Under the pieces are notes generated by a model, which worked only from the letters and a program-made list of their open reading frames with translations, was not told the origin of the DNA and made no database searches. From the NCBI GenBank assembly GCA_963678675.1, contig OY783195.1:21242283-21306282 (forward strand): a DNA stretch of 64,000 nt, in the 5' to 3' direction. Positions 13,079 through 23,480 of this stretch are shown here, one piece after another; position 1 is the first letter of the stretch, and every line of letters begins with the position of its first letter. This stretch comes from Xiphydria camelus (lineage: Eukaryota; Arthropoda; Insecta; Hymenoptera; Xiphydriidae). The translations under genes and the position numbers were made by a program.

Positions 13079-15761
13079 AGATGCTCCACCACGCGAACGT
13101 ATAAAACTGTAGTAATGGTAAAATATCTTTTTTATAACTTGTGTATTATTGTGAATGGAATAAAGAGATGTCGATGAGCTTAATCCTGTATATTACACGT
13201 TCGTGTATTCAGTCTTTCCGTACTATATTATCCTTTTTTCGTACAGTAGATATGCCTTAAGCATACATTAAAGTTTTTATTCTTTTCAATTCTCGCATAT
13301 CATTTAGTCGTACTGTATATGAGGGGAAATACGGCCCCTCTTTATGAAACGACCCTCTTGCAGCTGCTTATTTTTAGTGGAAGTCCTTTGAAACGAGCTA
13401 CCAAATACCAGATAAATCCTCCCTTCTCCCCTCACGCGAGAACCCAGTTGTCTGTGGATATTCATTACTCGATTTGTCATTGATTGAAAAATGTATTAAG
13501 AATTTTTGTATTTATCTTGCAAACTATAAACTTTCGGAATAATTTAATGTAACATTTCCTAAAGATTATACCTCTGTGACAGAGAGAACGATTAATAATA
13601 ATATTGGTAGGAAATCACAGATAGAAGAAATAAACATCATTTTTTTGAAAAATACTATTGCGTGCGAGATAGTCCCACTCTATCGATCATGCTACATGTA
13701 GCATGCTAGTTTGCTATGCTACATGTGTGAGCTACACGTAATTATTCAATTTCCTTTGTGACATGTTGCCTCGAATTTTCGTAATAAAATAGGCAGTACC
13801 GAAGCCTTATGTCGTAATTGCCGGAAGCATCTACGATCCGCACTTCCTGCTGGTCGTTTTTCGACCGCAAATGTAGACCCGCTTAAGTAAGGAACAAAGT
13901 TGATAGAATGCTGTTATACAATATTATCTTCTCGGCAAACGACACATAATTGGCAATATGCACAGCAGCGTGTTTGAAGTACTGTTACAGTAAGAAATTT
14001 ATGAACTTATACGATCAATTCTTTATTAAATATTAATATGTGTATATGGTACATGTAAATATCGTATTTTGTCACGTCCGATGTTTAAATGCTTAATTTC
14101 CTCTTTCAAATATCTTTCAACAGATACAAGAATTAATTATCAAGCCAAGCCAAGCTGTAGAAAGTGTGGACAAAGTGGGACGAGTAAGAAAAGATTGGTG
14201 CCCCCGGGTGCCTTCACTCATCGTTTATAATAAATTATTTGCAAATTTAACAAAAATATGGACTTATAGTGGTTAAAAATAATTTACAAATTAAACAAGT
14301 AATTTAATTTTTTTTCTTGACCACAATAGAGTCTCAAAATATGTGAAAAGTCAATTTCCGGCAATCATAAGAGTCGAGCACGTGGACTTCAGTTGCGTTC
14401 CAAACCTCAAAGTATTTGAAACTACGTAATTAATCTTAAGAGATGCGCAATTCCTTTTTTCAATAAGATTTTATGCAACTGTATAAGTAACACGTAAAAA
14501 TTGTGTTCGTAGCCCAGATAGAAAAGTCTGCCATAGGATTAGTGTAGTGCCGCCAATATATAGCCTGTTGCGTATGCAACTACATACATACATAGATTAG
14601 ATCTTAAGATTATATATAGCGGTAAAATTCAAAATATTCTATACTCTAATTCTAGGATGCTCGGGGAAAAGAGTACAAGTCAAAAAATGGTATTGCTCAG
14701 AAAACACCTTTATTTGTTTATATTGAAACACAAACTGTTGAAAAAATGTATAAAATGAAAATAACACTTCTCATAAGAACTGTTAAATGCATATAGCACA
14801 CGAGTATCTCTAGGAAAGTAGAAGAAAGCGATTTATCTCACATTGACCATTTTTTGACTTGCCACCGTAGCTAATGAGGGCATGAGAATTAGTTGTTCAT
14901 TGGCTAGTATGTTTAAAAATAATACTTTAGAAAGTCACCAGCGACAGAATCCGAGTCGCAGGGTGTATCTTGCTCTAATTTTAAGGTCACTCTGCTCTAA
15001 TTAAAAACCCAAGTAATTCAATTTATTTATTAGTAAATAATGTGGGCCAAAAATTGATCAGTACTGCAGATTTCCTGTTGTATTGTGATCATGGCATAAT
15101 GCATTTTCTTGATATATAATATAAAATATATAGAATTGAAATTCATTAAAATTAATTATCCTAGATTAACTTATACTTTTTTTTATAACTTCTTTACATA
15201 TGAAAAATATAACCTTATTTTTAACTTTAAAAATCACACACTTTATCATAATAATGACAGCAATTTATGTAAATGTGATACAAATCTCTTAACATTCTTG
15301 ACATTTATTTCAGATAAATATTAATCGAAAATTGATACTTCGATAGTCTTTAAAATCATAAAAACAATATTATTTCATCCCCCTTCATTATTTTAAACTT
15401 GTACAAGACACGTCAAAATTGTTTCCTTCTGGAAAATCTGACAAAAAATAGCAATAATTTCATTTCGGGTTAATTATTTTCAATTGAAATAACACACAAT
15501 TATAATAAAATAAAAATGCAAAGATCATTATTCAATATATAATTTTATTAAGTAAAATAGTTTTTATCGATTTGATAATAAACTGTGAAAGTAAAAAGTA
15601 ACTCTTAATGTTATCAATTTGTTTTTACTGCTCAGTTAAAATAATTGAAAAAACTCCTTAGCGTACATTAACTATAACAGGCAATACTTTCAATGTATTT
15701 CTATATAAGGCATGTCTTGTGGGCCCTAATTAAATTATCACTTGAATTCCCAAAGCCCCAT
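13079..15761. other. AT-rich stretch without a supported gene
   Basis: 2.7 kb with no supported gene. A dyad around 13690-13730 repeats GCTACATGTAGC-like sequence. A fragment at about 14513-14570 matches the repeat cluster at 51.7-52.9 kb (CAGATAGAAAAGTCTGCCA, then TAGTGTAGTGCC). A fragment at about 14933-14965 (CACCAGCGACAGAATCCGAG) is shared with 17790-17820. The rest shows nothing recognisable. Confidence 0.6.
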
Positions 15762-15974
15762 CCCCGATAGCAAAGTGGCGCCACAGTGACTGCACACTGC
15801 TTTCACGTGGTGCATTTGAGTGCATGCACTGGGGTGTCCATCTGTCTGTCCACCGTGAAGCCACACTGCGCGCAATCACACAGTGTAAGCACGGTGGAAA
15901 AAGTAGAATTTTGCAAAAAGGGGGCGATAAAGTAGGATTTCCCGCCAACCTTATCCGCCTACCGTACCCCGATA
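15762..15974. repeat. terminal fragment of the CCCCGATAGC foldback family
   Basis: Begins CCCCGATAGCAAAGTGGCG and contains CACAGTG-type motifs and AAAGTAGGATTT, sequence shared with 19900-19960 and 21225-21260. It looks like one end of an element whose other end is missing or rearranged. Confidence 0.6.
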
Positions 15975-16038
15975 CCCCGATAGCCAAGCGTGACTTTCAC
16001 CCAAATGTCACGCGGTGGCGTCACTGAGTGACGTTATT

Positions 16039-17031
16039 TGGCGAAAAGAGCGATCGCCATGTTATCGGCGGAGCGTTTCGTCCCGGAGTCGGCCTGTGGA
16101 CTCGTCAGTAAGGCTAGGCCGACTCCTGCCTTAGACGCTCTGTGTGCTCTGTCCTCCGTGGTTGTCGAACAGCTTCGGTCTTATGTAGAAACGTACTCGT
16201 GTTCGACCACTAGTGAGAAAGGCAGCGCCATCTGGTGGCGGGCCGCCACAGTACTCCCCCCAGTGACGGCTGCTGGAGGCAGGCGTAACGATGTGGAAGA
16301 TGGTGGTGTGCGTGGCGATGGCTGTGTGAGCGTGGTTCTATGTGACTGGGACATCGTGAGTTGGAAATTCCGCCGGTGTTCGTCGCAGCGTGTGAGAGAT
16401 CGATCCTGTGTGTGTGTGTGTGTGATGATGCGGCTGCTGCCTGCGTGGGTCCAGCATGGCCGTGTGTGTGCGTGCGCTGGTCTGGGGCTGCTGCCTGCGT
16501 GGGTCTAGCATGGCCTTGTGTGTGAGCGCTGGTGCTGTGGCTGCTGCCTGCGTGGGTCTAGCATGGCCGTGTGTGTGTGCGCTGGCATGGCTGGTGCTCT
16601 GGGGCGTCGTGGCCGTGTGTGTGTGGCTGGTGCTGTGAGCGTCGTGGCCGTGTGCGTGAGCGCTGGTGTGGCTGGTGCTGGCTGAGAGCGTCGTGGCCAT
16701 GTGCGTGTGGTTGGCTCTGCTTCCGGATGAAGGTGTCCTATCATGGGAGTTCCTTGGTCCAGAAGGTATGCTGCAGGAATGATGATCTTCTCCGCTGCAT
16801 CACGTCGGGGTCACCACTTTGGCGAAAAGAGCGATCGCCATGTTATCGGCGGAGCGTTTCGTCCCGGAGTCGGCCTGTGGACTCGTCAGTAAGGCTAGGC
16901 CGACTCCTGCCTTAGACGCTCTGTGTGCTCTGTCCTCCGTGGTTGTCGAACAGCTTCGGTCTTATGTAGAAACGTACTCGTGTTCGACCACTAGTGAGAA
17001 AGGCAGCGCCATCTGGTGGCGGGCCGCCACA
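16039..17031 (-). mobile_element. small non-autonomous LTR retroelement (TRIM-like)
   Basis: Two apparently identical 212-bp direct repeats (16039-16250 and 16820-17031) read TGTGGCGG...TCGCCA on the - strand, the TG...CA form of LTRs. Just inside the 5' LTR the - strand reads TGGTGACCCCGACGTGA, a primer-binding-site-like sequence. Just before the 3' LTR there is ACTGGGGGGAGTAC, a polypurine-tract-like sequence. The 569-bp interior has no retroviral gene. No target duplication is seen (TTATT on one side, TGCCA on the other), so the copy may have been rearranged after insertion. Confidence 0.7.
16251..16819 (-). repeat. interior of the TRIM-like element with about 54-bp tandem units
   Basis: CTGCTGCCTGCGTGGGTC starts at 16434, 16488 and 16541, a 53-54 bp period, with GT-rich microsatellite between. 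The open frames here are His/Thr- or Trp/Cys-rich artefacts of this repeat. A related fragment lies at 25290-25395. Confidence 0.7.
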
Positions 17032-17596
17032 TGCCAACACGGCGTGCTGCCACCGCGTGACGCTCGGGTGAAAGTCACGCTTGGCTATCGGGGGCAGCTA
17101 GAGCATGTACACTTCCACTAAATACGTAGCTGCACTTTTGTTCATATTAAAATAATGAAGCAAAACTCCCCGCAAGAACACTTTATTCGGCACAAATTTT
17201 GATATATTCAATAAATTATTATAAAATGTTGTTATTTATGATTTGAAAAAAGGTTATGTACCAACCAAGTTGGGAGTTGACTTATCACCAGTACGAAAAC
17301 GTCTTAAAAGTTTGGGCATGATCATATTTTGTCATTAAAAAACGCTACGAATTAATTCCAACACCTGATATATAATTTTTAATTTTTATTGAACAATTTG
17401 GATTTTTTAAAAGATTAAGTCACAGTGGCGTCACAGTTACGTCACCCAGTGACAATAACTCCGTGGCATCCCAGTAACGTATGAGTAACGTCACTCGGTG
17501 ACAATCACGCGGTGGCGGCACAGTGAAGCTCCCGTGCCAACATGGCGTGCTGCCACCGCGTGACGCTCGGGTGAAAGTTACGCTTGGCTATCGGGG

Positions 17597-18312
17597 TTGG
17601 CTATCGGGCGGGTTGTTTTATTTGGCATGATACCGTATGTCCGTCTCTGTACTGGCCAGTTTGAAAGTTACCTTCGGATAGGCTTGGTCGGTAATCGAGA
17701 CATTTATACCGTAATTATAATTATTTTCGTAATTTCCATTAATCACAAATTCACAATTTCGTAATTATACACAAGTAACATTTAAAAAAGTCACCAGCGA
17801 CAGAATCCGAGTCGCAGGTCGGTATCTAACGGTCGGTAACCGTCAACGTATTTATTACCGTATGTCCGTCTCTGTACTGGCCAGTTTGAAAGTTACCTTC
17901 GGATAGGCTTGGTCGGTACTCGAGTCATTTAATACGGTAGAAGTCGAGTCGGCAGTTAGTGTTGATGTCAATTCGGAAGATCGAGGCGTCTAACTTCGAA
18001 ATTGTGAATTTGTGAATAATGGAAATTTCGAAAATAATTATAATTACTGTATACCGTATGTCCCACTCTGTACGGGCCAGTTTGAAAGTTACCTTCAGGG
18101 AGGCTTGGTCGGTAATCGAAACATTTAATACCGTTAGAAGTCGAGTCGGTAGTTAGAGTTGGTGTAAATTCGGGAGATCGAAGCGTCTAACCTCGAAATT
18201 ATGAATTTGTGAATAATGATGAGTAATTTCCATTATTCACAAATTCATAATTTCAAAGTTAGACGCTATGCCACCTGGCTGTCAGGGTTGATAAAACAGT
18301 TTTCACTGTGGA
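17597..18312. repeat. three copies of the ACCGTATGTCC terminal module and a hairpin
   Basis: ACCGTATGTCC starts near 17632, 17857 and 18053. Each is followed by a related sequence of about 60 bp (GCCAGTTTGAAAGTTACCTT, GGCTTGGTCGGTA). Two copies continue through GGAGATCGA or a variant to TGTGAATAATGG. TTCGTAATTTCCATTAAT and its complement form a further inverted pair at about 17705-17760 and 17995-18050. Confidence 0.75.
18183..18267. repeat. strong hairpin made from the terminal module
   Basis: Arms of about 37 nt beginning AGCGTCTAACCTCGAAATTA fold back on AATTTCAAAGTTAGACGCT with a loop around ATGAGTAATTT. The loop holds the splice-donor-like end of the terminal module. Confidence 0.75.
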
Positions 18313-18540
18313 CCCCGATAGCCAAGCGTGACTTTCACCCGAGCGTCACGCGGTGGCAGCACGCCGTGTTGGCACGGGAGCTTCACTGTGCCGCCACCGC
18401 GTGATTGTCACCGAGTGACGTTACTCATACGTTACTGGGATGCCACGGAGTGATTGTCACTGGGTGACGTAACTGTGACGCCACTGTGACTTAATCTTTT
18501 AAAAAATCCAAATTGTTCAATAAAAATTAAAAATTATATA

Positions 18541-19082
18541 TTAGGTGTTGGAATTAATTCGTAGCGTTTTTTAATGACAAAATATGATCATGCCCAAATT
18601 TTTAAGACGTTTTCCTACTGGTGATAAGTCAACTCCCAACTTGGTTGGTACATAACCTTTTTTCAAATCATAAATAACAACATTTTATAATAATTTATTG
18701 AATATATCAAAATTTGTGCCGAATAAAGTGTTCTTGCGGGGAGTTTTGCTTCATTATTTTAATATGAACAAAAGTGCAGCTACGTATTTAGTGGAAGTGT
18801 ACATGCTCTAGCTGCGAGCAAACGCGTTGGAAGTGGTTTGCACGTTTTAAAGCTGGTGATTTCGACTTGGATGACAAGGAGCCGAATAAATTTGACGATA
18901 ATGATTTGGAGGCATTAGTCTATCAAGACTCATGTCAAACACTTATTATGTATAAAGAATTTTCTTACAATTAAATTGTGATGTTTACGATATTACATTA
19001 CTGTCGGTAACAACGAAATACTGTACTACCTGCGTGCCATTTATTGTTAAGATCGACGCTACAAATTAATTCCAACACCTAA
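18541..19082 (+). mobile_element. internally deleted mariner element
   Basis: 542 bp with inverted repeats TTAGGTGTTGGAATTAATTC at 18541 and the complement ending at 19082, flanked by TA on both sides. The remaining reading frame resembles a mariner N-terminus: VLRGVLLHYFNMNKSA at about 18730-18775, then RWKWFARFKAGDFDLDD and FDDNDLEALVYQDSCQT (to 18945). The whole catalytic half is missing, so it is non-autonomous. Confidence 0.85.
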
Positions 19083-19383
19083 TAATACAAAAATTCCATC
19101 GTGAACTTAATCCATTAAAGCCCAAATTAATTTCTGGTGGATTTTCTTTACGAAAATTGCATGATTTGTTACTCAGAGGTTATGAGAAAAAAATTCCAAA
19201 TGGCCGTCCTATACATAAGACGCTTGGCGCTAATGGTTAACTTTAACATGATTCTTGACGAATATTCTACTATAAATAGTGAATGGATAATTATCATAAT
19301 CGCTACTGTTTTGAAAAAGAACATCAAATTATTTTAGAAAATTTAACAAGAACCTTCGAGAGCAGTCACTGTCATGTCCGCTT

Positions 19384-19530
19384 TCTATATATGACTGGTG
19401 TCGACCAACATCTCTCGAAGAGTCGGTGGCGTAATGCGAAAACGTTTCCCAGTCTCGAGGCATCTGGCATAGAATATCCCAAAGATTGCAGGTTCAAATC
19501 CCGGTGGGGCACGGAAAAAAAAAGAAGCGA
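19384..19530 (+). repeat. tRNA-related (SINE-like) sequence
   Basis: GGTTCAAATCC at 19491-19501 is a good polymerase III B box. It is preceded by a degenerate A-box region (GGTGGCGTAATGCG) and followed by an A-run. The spacing and inserts rule out a functional tRNA. Better copies are at 20050-20165 and 21030-21145. Confidence 0.55.
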
Positions 19531-19797
19531 CACCTCTAGGCGGGTAAAGTCACTGTGTGCGTTCCCTTTTTGCAAAATCTACATACCGACAATTATTTCG
19601 AAAGCGCACCGCGTGACTGCACAGTGCTGTTGTACTGACGATCGCTGTGCAGTCACAGTAACCTCACTCGCCGTTGCCACTCCGTGTTGCCACTGTGACG
19701 TCCGCGGGGGCACGCACGATAAGGTCACTGTGATGTTTCCTAACTCCACCGCGTGACGGCACAGTGCGCTCGTAGTGACGAACCTTGGCCATCGGGG
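19531..19797. repeat. CACTGTG/CACAGTG-rich terminal fragment
   Basis: Ends with a foldback-family terminus variant (GGCCATCGGGG at about 19787-19797) directly before an ACCGTATGTCC start. It contains several CACTGTG/CACAGTG heptamers and shares TTTGCAAAAT with neighbouring units. Confidence 0.5.
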
Positions 19798-20049
19798 TAC
19801 CGTATGTCCCACTCCCCCGATAGCCAGGTGACTTCACAGTGGTGGCACTGTGAGACCATGCGGTGACTTTGAGAAACATCACAGTGATGTCTTGGTGCAT
19901 GCCCACTGGGGTACCACTGTGGCATCACACAGTGTACACAGTGGATAAAGTAGGATTTTGCAAAAGGGGAACGCACACAGTGACTTTACCGAGGTGTTTC
20001 ACTGTGTGCCCGTGCAGTGTCGCCGCCTGCCATCCGCCTAGAGTGTCGC

Positions 20050-20165
20050 ATTTTTTTTGACACCCTACCGGGATTCGAACCTGGGATCTTTAGAATACGA
20101 GATGCTTCGAAACTGGGAATGCTTTCGCATTCTACCAATTCAGCCACCAACTCTTCAATCGATGT
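20050..20165 (-). repeat. tRNA-related sequence, left arm
   Basis: GGATTCGAACC at 20071-20081 is an inverted B box; TCTACCAATTCAGCCACC nearby is an A-box complement. It is the inverted partner of 21030-21145 within the palindrome, so its two copies arose by arm duplication. Confidence 0.6.
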
Positions 20166-21029
20166 TGGTCCACTCCGGTCATATTATAGAAAAAGGACAT
20201 GACAGTGACTGCTTTCGAAGGTTCTCATAATATTTTTTAATATAATTTGATATTTTTCTTTTTCAGAATAAATGTCAATATAACCACGTAACATAAACAA
20301 AGAATTTGTAATTAAAAATAGTTTTAAAAATGCAAGTGCAATAAACCCAATTCATAAGCGATGAATATCGGTATCAAAGATATCTTATCAATTCTAGGAG
20401 AGTCAAAAATGCCGCTAGTGGAAGGACAACCGGTATTGAAAGCAGGGTTTGTATTTTCCTGCGGAATTAAAAAGAGAAACCAATATGCAGTGAAAATCGT
20501 CGCTTCTTGGGTACAATCGTAACATGGTACTATTTGCCCTACCGATTTATGTACAGAAGCGTTGCAAAAACATGTTTGCATCTTCCTCTGGCCCAGCTGC
20601 ACTTGCACGTTACTTCTTTATTGTTGTTTACCAGTAAGATGTTCACTTCAACTTCGTTACGAGCACTTGTTACATGTGACGATTGTATGCAAGAAGCGAC
20701 GATTTTCACTGCATTTTGGTTTCTCTTTTTGATTCTGCAGGAAAATACAAACTGCTTTCAATACCACTTCTCCTTCCACTAGCGGCATTTTTGACTCTCC
20801 TAGAATTGACAAGATATCTTCGATACCGATATTCATCGCTTATGAATTGGGTTTATTGCACTTGCACTTTTAAAACTATTTTTATTTACAAATTCTTTGT
20901 TTATGTTACGTGGTTATGTTGACATTTATTTTAAAAATGAAAAATATCAAATTATTTTAAAAAATTTAATGAGAACCTTCGAGAGCAGTCACTGTCATGT
21001 CCGGTTTCTATATTATGACCGGAGTGGAC

Positions 21030-21145
21030 CGACACCGCTTGAAGAGTCGGTGTCTCAATTGGTAGAATGCGAAAGCATTCCCAGTTTCGAAGCATCTCGT
21101 ATCCTAAAGATCGCAGGTTCGAATCCCGGTAGGCTGTGAAAAAAA
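21030..21145 (+). repeat. tRNA-related sequence, right arm
   Basis: A box TGTCTCAATTGGTAGAATGC from 21051 and B box GGTTCGAATCC at 21116-21126, followed by an A-run. The region between the boxes is longer than a normal tRNA allows, so this is a SINE head or retro-tRNA fragment rather than a working tRNA gene. Confidence 0.65.
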
Positions 21146-21384
21146 AGCGACACTACTAGGCGAGTGGCAGGTGGCGGCACTGCACGGGCACACAGTGAAA
21201 AATCTCGGTAAAGTCACTGCGTGCGTTCCCCTTTTGCAAAATCCTACTTTATCCACTGTATACACTGCGTGATGCCACAGTGGTACTCCAGTGGGCACGC
21301 ACCAAGACATCATTGTGATGTTTCTCAAAGTCACCGCGTGATCTCACAGTGCCACCACTGTGAAGTCACCTGGCTATCGGGGGA

Positions 21385-23480
21385 CTCCGATAGCAAAGCG
21401 TGCATTTACACGCTAGCCGCACACAGTAATGCCACTACGTGGCTCACCACGGTGTGGGTTCACCGTGGCATGATCGCGTGACGTACACAAACTAAGAGCA
21501 CCGTAGCTACACAGTGTATACACTGAGTGGTTCACAGCGTAAAGACACAGTGGTTACACTCAGTTCTGTCACGGTGCCTTTTCGACGTGCACTGCACTTC
21601 GTAAATTTACCGACCATGAATGTCGGTAAATTCATTGTCTTCACAAAACTTTTAACACGTTCGCTGCCGCCGGCTCCGATCGGAGACACATTGTCGTGCA
21701 CATTACATTATTCAGTCTGTTACCGGCACTGAGCGCGATGCAATCAATCTAAAATTGGCAGCGAATGTGGTAAATTAGAAAATAACAAAATTGATATAAT
21801 AATAGGTTTGTTCCTAGAAAGCAATTTGTGACTAGTTGCAAATTTTGATCTGCGCATGTGCGGTTGTAAATTTACAATTAATTGATTTCACACTCCGATA
21901 GAAAAATGTTTAAATTAGAAAATAACTAAATTGATATTATAATAATGTTTCAAACAGTGCAAATTATACTGAATTATTCCATAAATAATGAATGATTAAT
22001 TATCATAATCGCTATTGTTTTGAAAAAGAAAGTATCAAATTATTTTTAAAAATTTAATGAGATATATATACAGGGTCCATTATAAAAGTAATGCGCATTT
22101 TCTGGGAAAAATAGATTTATTGATCGTACCGGTACAAATGCTTAAAATTCTTCAAAACACTCTCCCCCAGCATCAATACACTTGCGGAGACGTGTCTGCC
22201 ATGCATGGAGGGCACCCTGAAATTCCTCAACGGGAATGTCTCTTAGGAACGTTGTAACATGCTTTTGGATGTTTTCCACGGACTCCCAATGCTTTCCTTT
22301 CAGCTCTCTCTTCAGTCGGGGAAACAAAAAAAAAAGTCGCACAGAGCCAAGTCGGGACTGTAAGGGGGCTGGGGGACCACTGGCGTATTGCTCTCGGCCA
22401 GGAAGTTGGTAACGATGAAGGCCGTGTGACTGGGGGCATTGTCTTGATGGAGCTTGACCGTGTCTTTGATGTCAACCCTCACGCGCGCGACCTGGCGTTT
22501 CAATCTCTTGAGCACCTCCAGGTAAAAGGCTGAATTGACAGTTTCTCCCTGCGGTACAAACTCAAAATGGACGATTCCTCAGGCGCTCCATTGCGCCGTG
22601 TTACAAAGTCGAAAAACACACTTCACGCGGAGGCACTTCTTTCCACTCAGACTGCTCGGAGCAAACTGGCGACCGGCTGCATTGGAAGGGCAGACCCTCC
22701 ACCTCATTTCCCGACCCGTTTTACCCCGTTGCGATGGATAGTCGCGTTACAATAAAATCATGCGCATTACTTTCATAATGGACCCTGTATATATATATAA
22801 TCTCATTAAATTTTTAAAAATAATTTGATACTTTCTTGTTCAAAACAGTAGCAATTATGATAATTAATCATTCATTATTTATGGAATAATTCAGTACAAT
22901 TTGCACTGTTTGAAACATTATTATAATATCAATTTTGTTATTTCCTAATTTAAACATTTTTCTATCAGGGTGTGAAATCAATTGATTGTAAATTTACAAC
23001 CGCACATGCGCAGATCAAAATTTGGAACTAGTCACAAATTGCTTTCTGGGAATAAACCTATTATTATATCAATTTTGTTATTTTCTAATTTAACACATTC
23101 GCTGCCACTTTTAGATTGATTGCATCGCGCTCAGTGCCGGTAACAGACTGAATAATGTAATAGCACAGGCGCAAAGTATCGACTGGCTCCGATCGGAGCC
23201 GGCGGCAGCGAACGTGTTAAAAATGTTGTGAAGACAGTGAATTTACCGACATTCATGGTCGGTAAATTTACGAAGTGTGCACGTCGAAAAGGCACCGTGA
23301 CTGCACTGAGTGTAAACACTGTGTCTTTACGCTGTGAACCACTCAGTGTGTTCACTGTGTAGCCACGGTGCTCTTAGTTTGTGTACGCCACGCGATCATG
23401 CCACGGTGAGATCACAGTGATGCCACTACTTGGCAGCACTGCGTGCGGCTAGCGTGTAAATCCACGCTTTGCTATCGGGG
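21385..23480. mobile_element. 2.1-kb palindrome with a mariner at its exact centre
   Basis: Arms of about 690 bp (21385-22070 and 22788-23480) start CTCCGATAGCAAAGCGTG and end in the complement. They meet in a TA run where a 717-bp mariner is inserted. The arms contain CACTGTG-type motifs, a small dyad AATTTACCGAC near 21601, and no gene. Confidence 0.85.
22071..22787 (-). mobile_element. internally deleted mariner with transposase C-terminal half
   Basis: Inverted repeats CAGGGTCCATTATAAAAGTA at 22071 and the complement ending at 22787 (27 bp, one mismatch), inside TATATA on both sides. The - strand encodes a mariner C-terminal half with HQDNAPSHTAFIVTNFLAES and PPYSPDLALCDFF, ending AWQTRLRKCIDAGGECFEEF and a stop near 22142. 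At least one frame break lies at an A-run (22325-22334), and the N-terminal half is deleted. Confidence 0.85.

Larger units (their letters stand above)
15975..17094. mobile_element. CCCCGATAGC-family element carrying a small LTR retroelement
   Basis: The ends are inverted repeats of about 30 bp: CCCCGATAGCCAAGCGTGAC at 15975 and its complement finishing at 17094. The interior is almost entirely the LTR element at 16039-17031, so this is a short foldback unit filled by a later insertion or rearrangement. Confidence 0.65.
17095..18814. repeat. inverted duplication with 502-bp arms
   Basis: Arms 17095-17596 and 18313-18814 are near-perfect inverted copies. Each holds the 5' half of a mariner element plus a CCCCGATAGCCAAGCG end with GTCAC-rich repeats. 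The inner edge of each arm is the CCCCGATAGC terminus. The outer edge falls inside the mariner at 18541-19082, so the duplication is younger than that insertion. The 716-bp spacer is annotated separately. Confidence 0.85.
19814..21383. mobile_element. 1.57-kb palindrome, arms about 710 bp
   Basis: Inverted arms run from CCCCCGATAGCCAGGTGAC at 19814 and back to the complement at 21383, with a loop at about 20525-20670. Each outer arm region carries dense CACAGTG/CACTGTG heptamers (eight within about 200 bp at 19820-20010) and a tRNA-like sequence. The inner arm is AT-rich without a gene. Confidence 0.85.

Noticed and set aside
16338..16700. His/Thr-rich open frame on the - strand
   Set aside because: It lies in the tandem-repeat and microsatellite interior of the LTR element. 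Low-complexity repeat units explain the frame.
19820..20010. True V(D)J-type recombination signals
   Set aside because: Heptamers match, but no nonamer at 12- or 23-bp spacing was evident and they are not at element ends.
20050..21145. tRNA genes
   Set aside because: A- and B-box-like motifs are present, but spacing, inserts and A-runs do not allow a proper cloverleaf; treated as tRNA-derived repeats.
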